Notes under the pieces: generated by a model | Told to the model about the DNA's origin: nothing | The model's input: only the letters and a program-made list of their open reading frames with translations | Databases searched by the model: none | In this document: piece by piece, positions 55,601-64,000 of the stretch | Numbering within the stretch: the first letter of the stretch is position 1 | Layout: each line of letters opens with the position of its first letter | Assembly: GCA_036924085.1 (NCBI GenBank) | Contig: JAVGWX010000011.1 | Location: forward strand, 14,598,818 to 14,662,817 | Reading direction: 5' to 3' | Origin: Ariolimax columbianus | Taxonomy: Eukaryota; Mollusca; Gastropoda; Stylommatophora; Arionidae | Length of the DNA stretch: 64,000 nt | Translations under genes and position numbers: made by a program

Positions 55601-55895
55601 GATATGTCTTTTAGCTTTGTTTGTTAATGTTTAATTCTGACAATGATAGCACAATGAATATTGTGTTGTATAGTGTTCTTTTTGAATCCATTGTCACTTG
55701 CTTACATTGTACTATTGGAGACATTTGTCCAATGATTGGACTTGCTTTATTGCATCTGTTTTGGGATTTCGATAAATTCAGAGGTAAATTAGCTAAAAAC
55801 CATACATTTTATCTTTCATTTCTTGCTATTTTGAGATGTACCGTCCAGGTCTGAGAAGATTATAAACAATTACCAATGTATTTATATCTCTTCAG

Positions 55896-56219
55896 GTTGA
55901 CAAGGCAAATGGAAAAACTCTAGTCCATTGTGTAGCTGGTGTCAGCCGATCAGCCTCTATATGTATTGCTTACTTAATGAAGTACAAACGGATGACATTG
56001 GATCAGGCTTACAAACACGTCAAGAGATGCAGGTCTGTCATCCATCCAAATGTAGGTTTCTGGAGACAGCTGATAGACTTCGAACGTCGACTATTCGGAC
56101 GCAATACGGTCAAGATGGTGCAGTCCTCCATTGGCTGGGTCCCAGATGTGTATTACCAGGAGACGAAGAGCATGGTCTGGCTTCCAACATCATCATCATC
56201 CTCTCGTTTTGGTTATTGA
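55896..56219 (+). CDS. DUSP14-like phosphatase, coding exon 2 (residues 81-187)
   Basis: Second and last coding exon. It begins in phase 0 after an AG acceptor at 55895 and holds the catalytic P-loop HCVAGVSRS: Cys92 is the nucleophile and Arg98 the phosphate binder, with Ser99 after it. The spacing Asp61 to Cys92 (31 residues) fits the family. The AYLMKYKRMTLDQAY helix and RSVIHPNVGFWRQLIDFERR block follow; the latter, plus VKMVQSSIGWVPDVY, is characteristic of the DUSP14/18/21 subgroup rather than VHR or MKPs. No kinase-interaction domain is present. The stop TGA is at 56217-56219. Apart from the very C-terminus (TSSSSSRFGY), nothing looks damaged, so I consider it functional. A gene symbol is withheld because DUSP14 and DUSP18 cannot be separated by eye. 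Confidence 0.93.
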   Translation, partial: VDKANGKTLVHCVAGVSRSASICIAYLMKYKRMTLDQAYKHVKRCRSVIHPNVGFWRQLIDFERRLFGRNTVKMVQSSIGWVPDVYYQETKSMVWLPTSSSSSRFGY

Positions 56220-56330
56220 CGTAGTTAAATTTTGATCTATGTATTTATTTTATATATTTAAGTATTATGAAATATATTCTTGTGTTATATGAAGCTAATC
56301 ATGCCATACATAAGTGAATGTTGGACAATC

Positions 56331-56340
56331 AATAAATAAA
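56331..56340 (+). terminator. Poly(A) signal of the DUSP14-like gene
   Basis: AATAAATAAA gives two overlapping AATAAA hexamers about 112 bp after the stop codon. It is the first such hexamer after the coding end and lies before the minisatellite at 56505. Confidence 0.7.
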
Positions 56341-56504
56341 CTAGATGCTTTCTTAAACCCACAGATATGGGGTTTTGAAAAGGAATGGTGTGATTTGTTA
56401 TTTGAAATCGACATCACTTCACTATGGGCAGACTCACAGGTGCTGCTCATTCTCTCTCAGCAAAAAAATTAATGTAATGAATACATATGACATCTGTAGA
56501 ACGT

Positions 56505-56852
56505 TCAGTCTCATGTGCATCCAAGTAGATTATAAGAGTCTTGTGTGCATCCAAGTAGAATATGTCTTGTGTGCATCCAAGTAGATTATAAGTCTCGTGC
56601 GCATCCAAGAAGATTATAAGAGTCTCATGTGCATCTAAGTAGATTATAAGTCTCGTGTGCATCCAAGAAGATTATAAGAGTCTCACGTGCATCCAAGTAG
56701 ATTATAAGTCTCATGTGCATCCAAAGAAATTATGTCACATGTGCATCTAAGTAGATTATTAGTCATGTGCATCCAAGTAGATTATAAAAGTCAAATGTGC
56801 ATCCAAGTAGATTATAAGTCTCATGCGCATCCAAGTAGAATATTTATTGATG
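56505..56852 (+). repeat. 28-bp minisatellite downstream of the phosphatase
   Basis: About 12 copies of a variable unit (GTGCATCCAAGTAGATTATA, AGTCTCAT) of roughly 24-30 bp. Confidence 0.9.
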
Positions 56853-57339
56853 AAATGAGGGAAACATTACTATCTTCTTCTGCTTATTGTTTTTGAATTA
56901 TGTAATTGATTTGTGGTATACTAAGTATTACTAAATATATTGTTCGCGTGGAGCTGATCTTGATATCACCGCATTCATCACATGTCCTGTCAGCTGTCAC
57001 TGACAATCAGTCCCTTCCACAATTATCTGTCCTCGGAGTGTTTCAGCATCTCAGATGCTCTCTGTTCTGCAGTGAATGGATGACGATGTCGGGTCATTTG
57101 CAATGCACATTTTTCCATAACAGAAGAGGTAAATAAGACTCCCAGCTGAATTACTTTTCTGTATTATTAATTGTGGTTTAATGTAATTTAATACTAGAGA
57201 TTGATTGGTCGTGGTTTTCCATTGCCTTCCATCGGCTGTACTTTCTGTAGTACAGATTGGGAACGAGAACAATCAGTAAGGATGCATGATGCCCTTGGGA
57301 AGCCATAGATATGTGGTTTGACAATGGAATGTTTGGATT

Positions 57340-58035
57340 CTCATGATGTATAGGAGAATGAGGTGTTTAATAATGAGGAGCTTATAAGAGAACGATGAGG
57401 GGTTTGAAGGAGAAAAATGAGGGGCGTGTAGGAGAACGATGAGGGGCTTGTAGGAGAATAATGAGGGGAATAATAATGAGGGCCTAATAGGAGAATGATG
57501 ATGGGCATAATAATGAGGGGCTTATATGAGAATAATGAGGGGCTTGTAGGAGAATGATGAGGGGCATAATAATGAGGCTTATAGTAGAATTATGAGGGGT
57601 ATATATGAGAATTATGAGGGGCTTATAGTAGAATGATGAGGGGAATAATAATGAGGGCCTAATAGGAGAATGATGATGGGCATAATAATGAGGGGCTTAT
57701 AGGAGAATGATGAGGGGCATAATAATGAGGCTTATAGTAGAATTATGAGGGGCTTATAGTAGAATTATGAGGGGAATAATAATGAGGCTTATAGTAGAAT
57801 TATGAGGGGCTTATAGTAGAATGATGAGGGGCATAATAATGAGGCTTATAGTAGAATTATGAGGGGCTTATAGTAGAATGATGAGGGGCATAATAATGAG
57901 GCTTATAGTAGAATTATGAGGGGTATATATGAGAATTATGAGGGGCTTATAAGAGAATAATTAGGAGCTTATAAGAGAATTATTAGGGGCATAATAATGA
58001 GGGGTGTGTGTGAGAATAATGAGGATGTTCTGATG
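57340..58035 (+). repeat. Variable minisatellite, 22-25 bp
   Basis: Units such as ATGAGGGGCTTATAGTAGAA and GGGGCATAATAATGAGGCTT alternate. At least two higher-order blocks repeat (for example 57730-57790 against 57830-57905). About 700 bp. Confidence 0.9.
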
Positions 58036-58264
58036 GAAACAAATGCACAAGGCTGGTTGAATTGAGTTCATAAAAGTAGTAATTTTTTTTATTTTGGAAG
58101 ATGTTTAGAGATTAATGCTTGAGTACAAGGTACAAAATTGCTGGGAATTCAGACAGATGGTGACATATAGAGAAAATAAAGGATCAATATTGTAGTCTTC
58201 ACTTTCCAAGAATAACACTACAGGCACTAGACACAAATTAAAAACAAAGAAATTATAAAGCTGG

Positions 58265-58845
58265 TGTAGATGATTGACAAGATAGAAATAACACACAACG
58301 TCAGAGTCGACCTTCAGTGGATTTGATGACATGTATACGTATGAAGTAATGAGAAAACAGACAAACTAGCAAAACTAGAGCCAACATAGTTAAGATGAAC
58401 ACACCAGACAAGATTCAAACAGCAAAATTAAATACTTCAAAACAATTCAAAGAAGAATGGCTGAACCAATGGACGAAAGAGTCTACTGGGCGTAACATAT
58501 ATTTTTTTAATGACACACCCAAACAAAAATGATTGCATTTAAGAAACTGCAAAACAGGAAAAAGAGCATAATCTTCAAACTGAGTACAGAACACAACAAG
58601 CCAAATACATAAACAAATTAGACTCTGCACATGAACTTAATTACAACTGTACCCATCTATATGAGACAGTCCAACAGATGTTGCTCGCTTGGCATAGAAT
58701 GAGAAACACTATTGCCGGTCACCCAGCTCCAATAACCAGCTTCAAAACAGCTTGCGAAACAGCTCAGCTAGTTAGTAATCAACTATAATGGATGAGCTAA
58801 CATCATGACATGGAAAAGGTTAGCAACACGATTTATAAACATTAC
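58265..58845 (+). mobile_element. Jockey-type RNase H end, decayed
   Basis: The + strand retains EKTDKLAKLE (58337), an FKEEWLNQW-type block in another frame, and EYRTQQAKYINKLDSAHELN with YNCTHLYETVQQMLLAWHRM. This is the order of the LINE RNase H tail, with many frameshifts. Confidence 0.65.
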
Positions 58846-59489
58846 TTAGGGTTGGATGTTGCGTGATAAAAAAACTATCCATGTCAGTTGGCATAGTACA
58901 TGGTAATGATGATATTAAATGTATGTGTCAATTGGTATATTTTGCTTTCACCTTAAATATCATCCTGCTGCAATAACAACAGCTGTCCTACTTTTATCAC
59001 CAATGTGAATGGTGATCACTGCTATAAATGGTGATCACATGTTTTCTATTGATACTAACAAACACTACTTTTAGTGTCTAGTTTTGGTTTTTTTTCTAAA
59101 TAAACAAAACATGTCTATATGTTATTTGATCAATTCATTTGTAATTTAGTTATTTTGAAAGAAAATTATTTCATATGTTCAGCGTTGGTTTTAAGATGTG
59201 CAAGACACTTGGCTAGAGAGAAGCCTATCTGTCAACCTGTTGAAATAACTTTAATGACGGATCAGTTAAAACTTTCCACAATAATAATGAAAATTTAAAA
59301 TAACATTACACCCTTACAAAGTATTCCTAAATTGTAAAAATAGAAAGTTTGAAAATAACATTTTGATAAAATTGTAAACACATACAGTGATAGGTAACAA
59401 CTTGTGTGCCTCTATACAAATTTTATTGTATCTTTTGATTTAGTTTGACCTTTTTTATATTCCCATTTGCACTTTTTCAAAATGTTTTT
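58846..59489. other. AT-rich, no gene seen
   Basis: No supported feature. Confidence 0.4.
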
Positions 59490-59500
59490 AAAAGGTTCAG

Positions 59501-59664
59501 ATCTTCTTCTTCTGTGTTCATACTCAATCTCCCACTAGCAAGCCATGAACAGGGCTTTGCTAGTAGCAGGATGTAGTCCAGAGAATGGATTTGCGTTGTG
59601 TCGCTAGTTTACAGTTTGACTCCGATAGTTACACCTTTCGGTCCGACACATCCGTCTTCGGCAG
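59501..59664 (-). mobile_element. S165 SINE with 11-bp target duplication
   Basis: A 164-bp copy, ATCTTCTTCTTCTGTG at its left and CCGTCTTCGGCAG at its right. A perfect AAAAGGTTCAG duplication lies at 59490-59500 and 59665-59675. It has the same boundaries as the copy at 55274. Confidence 0.88.
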
Positions 59665-59765
59665 AAAAGGTTCAGTATTTCCCACTATTTTTAGTAATGA
59701 GGCTAAGGTTTTTGATTGAAAGAGAACCAAATTTGAAGCCCATACATTTTTGTCAACTGCAATTG

Positions 59766-59922
59766 GCTTGGCTTCATTCATTCTTAATCTCTCACTACCA
59801 AGCTCTGAAAAGGGCTTTGCAAGTAGCAGAATCTAGTCCAGAGAACAGAATGTGTTGTCGTAGTATACAGCTTGACTGCAATATTTGCACCTTTCGGTCT
59901 AACACATCAAACTTCAGCAGGG
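59766..59922 (-). mobile_element. S165 SINE, third bounded copy
   Basis: A 157-bp copy, GCTTCATTCATTCTTAATCT to AACTTCAGCAGG. The flanking duplication AACTGCAATTG (59755-59765) and AACTGCATTTG (59923-59933) has one mismatch. The tail complement is TTGGCTTCATT rather than a GAA run. Confidence 0.8.
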
Positions 59923-59933
59923 AACTGCATTTG

Positions 59934-60456
59934 AAAATCCTTAGGTGATAGTTGTGTAGATTTGACGGCATAGGCATAATTAACAGAAGTGAACAAAATA
60001 TGGACAATAGGTTGACACGTAAGTTGGAGCAAGCTGGACTTGTAAGGCCTTTTTATATAAGTTGATATATTTGTGGACCCCCCGAGTGGTACCGGTGTTG
60101 AAAAGAATAGGACCACTGTAACATTCTGAATATGTTGAAAATGGTGACTATAGAGGGTTGAGCGTGAGGCTGGCAACCTCATTATGTAATACTGTTAAAC
60201 CGTTGCTATTAAGTCACCTCTGCACATGCTCACAAGCAGGTTACTTATAAAAGGCCCTGCTGTACTGATGACGCCATGTGTCATTTGGAACAAAAAGGGA
60301 AAATAAATATGTATTGGGGGACTGAAGTCCTTAAATGCATGAAATCCTAGGGAAAAAAAACTTAGGCTCCCTATGCCCAAACCCATCTCTAAAGATTTCA
60401 ATCGTTAACAAACTAGGCTGGTAATGACTGCTATCATAAAGTATTTGTACATCTAG
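59934..60456. other. No gene seen
   Basis: Unique sequence with no supported feature. Confidence 0.4.
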
Positions 60457-60655
60457 ATTCCGTGGCGAAGTGGTTAAGCCGTCGGCCTCGTGATCAGGTG
60501 GTGTGGGTTTGACTCTGGACTACGCCGTCTTTTTCACAGGTTCTTAATGCGGAGTCCCCTGCATCTCGTAGTCGTCCCCTAGTCGTATTGTTCTTGACTT
60601 GCCACTGGGGTCGGGCCGCTCGAGACGAGAAAGTGAGGATAAAAAGTAACGCAGT
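60457..60655 (+). mobile_element. tRNA-derived SINE
   Basis: The head is CCGTGGCGAAGTGGTTAAGC (box A-like), then GTGTGGGTTTGACTCTGG (box B-like), about 45 bp apart. The body has CCCCTGCATCTCGTAGTCGT and TTCTTGACTTGCCACTGGG, shared with the SINE at 61370. No intact tRNA fold is claimed. Confidence 0.7.
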
Positions 60656-60665
60656 TAATCCTTAC

Positions 60666-61050
60666 TAAAATAGCGCTAGCAAAATTAATTATGCCACCAT
60701 CGTCTACGATGTACAGCGGCCTATTCACATCTAGAAAACATATGTGAAGTGGCTTCAAACAAATTTTTTTAAATTTATGATTATAAATTTGAAACTTCAT
60801 GTCATTGTGATGTAAGTTGGCAGTTTTATTGCTAAGAACTTCAAGAGTTTCAGTGCAGGTGTTTTCACAGACAAGCCCCATGACTGCATAGTAGCTACTT
60901 GAAGATGGCTTACCCACTATGGACATGCACTGAAGAGGAACAGTATTCTGTTGTCCGTTTTGTGAGCAGCGAAGAGGCAAAATGTACAGAACTTCATCGG
61001 TGAATGAAAATTCAGTACACTGATGCAGGTCTTCTACCACAGCAAGGAGT
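60666..61050 (-). CDS. Unidentified candidate exon or gene fragment
   Basis: A continuous - strand frame of about 128 codons of ordinary, non-repetitive composition: EFSFTDEVLYILPLRC, VPLQCMSIVGKPSSSSYYAV, GLVCENTCTETLEVLSNK, HICFLDVNRPLYIV. Codon choice looks like real coding sequence. A possible donor GTAAGG lies at 60665-60660 (- strand) and possible acceptors (CTGTGGTAG, CTGCATCAG) near 61025-61038. No start codon is required if it is an internal exon. I do not recognise the family. It is hemmed in by a SINE on one side and an MCE on the other, so it may be an exon, a gene fragment or part of an unknown element. Confidence 0.35.
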
Positions 61051-61055
61051 GAAGT

Positions 61056-61705
61056 TGTTGTTTGCGAATTCCCATAATGAGTAGGTTACTCTTTTATGCA
61101 CCCTAAAGAGGACGTTGAGTAGTGGGTTACAGTTGCTTTTCTCACATTCTGAGTGTGCTAATGAAGATAGACCAGGGATCTCCAGGCGGTTGTGTGATGC
61201 TTGGCTTCATCTGCATGTCATTCACTACTATGGGGATTACGTTTATCCCTCAACTTGTTAACTATGCTACTATGAAAACAGCCCAATTCCAGGGAGGACT
61301 ACTAGGAAGCTGTTGTGAGGATCTTGGCCAGTTTGTTTTGCCTGACCCTGACTACCATGACTGATCAGTGAGTCGCCGTAGTCAAGAGGTTAAGGCACTC
61401 GCCTCTCACAGTGATGAACGGAAACGGTGGGCGATCGATTCCCGCAAGTTTAAAGCTACCTCTGTTCTCACGGGAGGTAAGACCAGAGTGCCTGCATCTT
61501 GAATTACCTCCAGTCGTCTCGATCAATAGTCTTGCCACTGATCCAAGGTAACTCGATAAAAGAGTGAGATTGATTCACTTCCTCACTATAATCCAAATAC
61601 AGTGCACATCACATTATTAAGACAAATCCATCCGATGTTGGGGCCATCATCGCTTCACAATAACTCAGTATAGTTTGCCTGACCAGACGTTAGTCTTCTT
61701 TCTAT
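61056..61705 (+). mobile_element. MCE copy 7, one array unit, split by a SINE
   Basis: The body 61066-61335 has CCCATAATGAGTAGGTTACT, GTGGGTTACAGTTGCTTTTC, AGTGTGCTAATGAAGATAGA and GATTACGTTTATCCCTCAAC. One unit CCTGACCCTGACTACCATGA follows, the SINE intervenes at 61370-61664, then TATAGTTTGCCTGACCAGAC and GTTAGTCTTC close it. It is the simplest near-complete copy: body, a single unit and right end. Confidence 0.8.
61370..61664 (+). mobile_element. tRNA-derived SINE inside MCE copy 7
   Basis: Head GCCGTAGTCAAGAGGTTAAG (box A-like), then GCGATCGATTCCCGC (box B-like). The body shares CTGCATCTTGAATTACCTCC and TAGTCTTGCCACTGATCC with the SINE at 60457. TCAGT is found at 61365-61369 and 61665-61669 as a short target duplication. 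Confidence 0.7.
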
Positions 61706-62408
61706 ATGGGTAAAGTAGGAAGTTCTTAAATGGCATGACAGTTTGTTCTCAATCAGATCAGGCACACTGAATAGTGAAACCAGTAGAGCGCATCATGTTG
61801 AAAAATAACAGAATGGCTGGGAATGAATAGCCACCCTTTTTACATCAGTCAAGTTCAGCACACCACATCATCCGTGGTGTGCTCCAGTTCCACAAAGAAG
61901 ATGCACATCCCCCCCCCCCTCCCCCGCAGCTAACTACAAAAGTGAGACAACCCCTTGCAACCAATTTCCTTTTGATCTAGAAGAATTATTAAACTGTGTA
62001 GGCATTGAAACAGTTGTATCAAACGCACTTGAGACTACATCAACAAATGATAGTCGTTTCCCGTTTTAATCTTTAAAATCTTGATGATACAAAAAAATTA
62101 AGGCTTTGTTTAAAGCACCCTTGTAGATTGAACAACATTAAAGAGTGAAGTAATAGGTCCTCCAGATGAAAGTGTCTTGTGTACATGAAAGAGACAATTT
62201 AGTGGATTCAACCAGCTGAGAAAACCAAAATAGTGGCACAGCCTTTCTTCATGTTCAACTTGCAACTATGAAATATAGATTTAGATCAATCTTAATCTTT
62301 TTTCAGTTTAACAGTTACTAATGTTTGCATGTTTGTATTTGCTTGCAGCATTTCTTTGTTGTTAGATGTATGACATAAATAAAATTGATTACTGAGTTTA
62401 ACTGTGTA
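61706..62408. other. No gene seen
   Basis: Unique sequence with a short C run near 61909-61925 and a small hairpin CACACCACATCATCCGTGGTG near 61859. Confidence 0.4.
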
Positions 62409-62409
62409 T

Positions 62410-62770
62410 AGCTTGGCTTCGTTCATTCTCAATCTCACGCTACCAAACCCTGAAAGGGCTTAAGTAGCAGAATGTAGTCCAGAGAACAGAATGCGTTGTG
62501 TTGTAGTTTACAGCTTGACTGCGATATTTGCATCTTTCGATCCAACACATCCAACTTCAGCAAGCATTTTTTCAGTACAGGGTTAGCATTCCCTCTTCGA
62601 TCCTTTATCCTTAGCCAGTCTGTCCTGCTGCAGCCTGTTATCCAGGATCACTGCGTGGAGGTGTAGAAGGGTCTTGGCAGCTCTGGTTCGCTGGCCCTGA
62701 CGCTAGCAGTCAGCTATGGGTCGCTGACCACCTTCGCTCATGTGCTGCTCAGCATCTTGATCCCGAGTAA
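62410..62770 (-). mobile_element. B-type repeat, long form
   Basis: GCTTGGCTTCGTTCATTCTC, TAGTTTACAGCTTGACTGCG, TCCTTAGCCAGTCTGTCCTG, CAGTCAGCTATGGGTCGCTG and the right end CTGCTCAGCATCTTGATCC. It is close to the copy at 28850 and about 360 bp. Confidence 0.75.
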
Positions 62771-62799
62771 TGTTGAACTGTGTATAAAGTTTTTTGTTA

Positions 62800-63050
62800 A
62801 AGCTACTCTTGCTGAGCTGAGTTAACTCTTGACATTTCTTTGGTAGCGGGTTACAGTGACTCTTCTTACATCCAAAAGTTTGTTTAAGAATTGATTCCGG
62901 TTCTGCTGTCTGTAGTGTAATGTGAGTTTCCTATGTAAACTCATCGAGGCTGACGATGCAGTGAATGAGATGACAGCAGTCAACGATTCATAGCTGCTGG
63001 AATATGCCAGGGTCAGTGAACCAGAGCTGTCAAAGACCCTTTTGTGCCTC
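62800..63050 (+). mobile_element. B-type interspersed repeat copy
   Basis: GAGGCTGACGATGCAGTGAA, TGAGATGACAGCAGTCAACG and ATTCATAGCTGCTGG match the complement of 10660-10740 and the + strand of 42340-42400. Confidence 0.5.
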
Positions 63051-63051
63051 T

Positions 63052-63312
63052 GTTTCACCTGACCCTGGCTACTCCTCTTCCACCTTGATCAGTATTTTCA
63101 CCCGACCCTGATTACTCTTCTCTTTCCCCTTGATCAGTATTTTCATCTGACCCTGATTACTCTTTGCTCCGACCATTATTGGTATTTTCACCTGACCCTG
63201 ATTACTCTTCTTTCCCCTTGATCAGTATTTTCACCTGACCCTGATTACTCTTCTCTTTCCCCTTGATCAGTATTTTCACCTGACCCTGATTATTCTTCCC
63301 TTCCACCTTTAC
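63052..63312 (+). repeat. 45-bp array related to the MCE array
   Basis: About six units of CACCTGACCCTGATTACTCT, TCTCTTTCCCCTTGATCAGT and ATTTT, the MCE unit with a CTTCTCTTTCCCC segment in place of ACATAGTC. No MCE body is attached on the left. Confidence 0.8.
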
Positions 63313-64000
63313 GTTTAAACATCTGAACAAATCTACAAGAAAAACGTACAAAAATAGGAAAGAACTCACCAGGCACTAACTTAAAAAAGGAGGCTCTTGA
63401 AAATTAGTTACAATAGGAAAGACTGAAGACAAAAGAAACAACAGAGATGGAAATAATGGAACAGTGGCCATCAAAATGGTGCGTTTAAGCATTGCTGGAA
63501 TATTTAGTAAATAGACAGTTGTCAAGGATATTAACAGCCTGTACCACCAAGGATGATGCCTGATCAAACATCTCATACGTATGTCAGCACTTGAATAGAT
63601 TAATGGTTAGTGCACTGGCTTCCCAGCCGAGCAATCAGAGTTCAGTCTGCAGTTGGTGCAGGATTTTTATGATCACAACACCCCCTCCATGGGTCGACAC
63701 GGCCTCAAAAATTGGGTACCAGAAAAATCTGGGAAAGTAACGGCGGCCAGTAAGATGTTGACTACATCACACCTAGTGTACCATTGGTCGAGAAAAATAT
63801 GGACCTGGTACCATATTCCAAATATGCCACACTGGCGTATAAAGAGGATTTTCATGTTTACACTAGAAATGAGATCAATCAATGACCTTCCTATTTGTAT
63901 ATATTCACTAACATATAGTCTAGCGGCATATAATGTTTCTTTGAGTAGTCTTTAATCAGGGGAATAATGGAGATTGAAAAAGGATCATTAAAATAGTTTA
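63313..64000. other. Unique end region with a possible SINE head
   Basis: AGATTAATGGTTAGTGCACT then AATCAGAGTTCAGTC at 63597-63655 look like weak box A and box B of a tRNA-derived SINE. Nothing else is recognised to the window end. Confidence 0.35.

Larger units (their letters stand above)
44012..55895 (+). other. Intron of the DUSP14-like gene, 11.9 kb
   Basis: Bounded by GTAGGT at 44012 and TTTATATCTCTTCAG ending at 55895. It contains MCE copies, 16-bp and 38-bp arrays, a 33-bp array, GAA-LINE and TTAAG-LINE fragments and S165 SINEs. The phase-0 join restores a continuous phosphatase domain, with Gln80 followed by Val81, so the removal of this interval is well supported. No other gene is seen within it. 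Confidence 0.88.

Noticed and set aside
60470..60520. Possible tRNA gene
   Set aside because: Box A and box B are present but the fold is not a tRNA, and the downstream body is shared with the repeat at 61370, so it is a SINE head.

Overview
This window is metazoan nuclear DNA, most likely from a mollusc or other lophotrochozoan; the species guess is inference from gene type and repeat style. It has spliced eukaryotic coding exons with GT/AG borders, no operons, and is dominated by decayed retrotransposons, SINEs and tandem repeats. By my tally, minisatellite arrays alone fill roughly a fifth of it. Family labels below (TTAAG-LINE, GAA-LINE, ACCTG-LINE, MCE, S165, tSINE) are mine, coined for cross-reference.

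One gene is securely recognised: a DUSP14/DUSP18-like atypical dual-specificity phosphatase on the + strand. Its coding exons are 43772-44011 and 55896-56219, separated by an 11.9-kb intron packed with repeats, with a poly(A) signal near 56331. A second possible coding segment, unidentified, lies on the - strand at about 60666-61050.

Layout. 1-6.6 kb: LINE tails, a 20-bp minisatellite split by a LINE, a foldback mariner-like MITE, a 67-bp array and a 45-bp array. 6.6-17.3 kb: mostly unique sequence with scattered LINE C-terminal remnants, a dead mariner with TIRs and TA duplications (12672-13635), and purine-rich GAA tracts. 17.4-21.5 kb: a TTAAG-LINE copy with a long TTAAG tail, a tRNA-headed SINE sharing that tail, and a 67-bp array joined to a LINE stop codon. 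22-35.4 kb: B-type repeats, TA tracts, and long arrays of 28, 13, 27 and 17/20 bp. 35.7-38.7 kb: nested LINE/SINE insertions with clear target-site duplications and a 59-bp array derived from an RNase H coding segment. 40-50 kb: several copies of MCE, a mobile element whose middle is a minisatellite. 50-56 kb: LINE fragments, one interrupted by another. 56-64 kb: more arrays, S165 SINEs and tRNA-derived SINEs.

The common theme is exchange between mobile elements and tandem repeats. At least two arrays are amplified pieces of LINE coding ends. One element family carries an array inside itself. One SINE family has borrowed a LINE 3' end. No CRISPR, phage, bacterial or intact RNA gene was seen, and no complete autonomous transposon is present.
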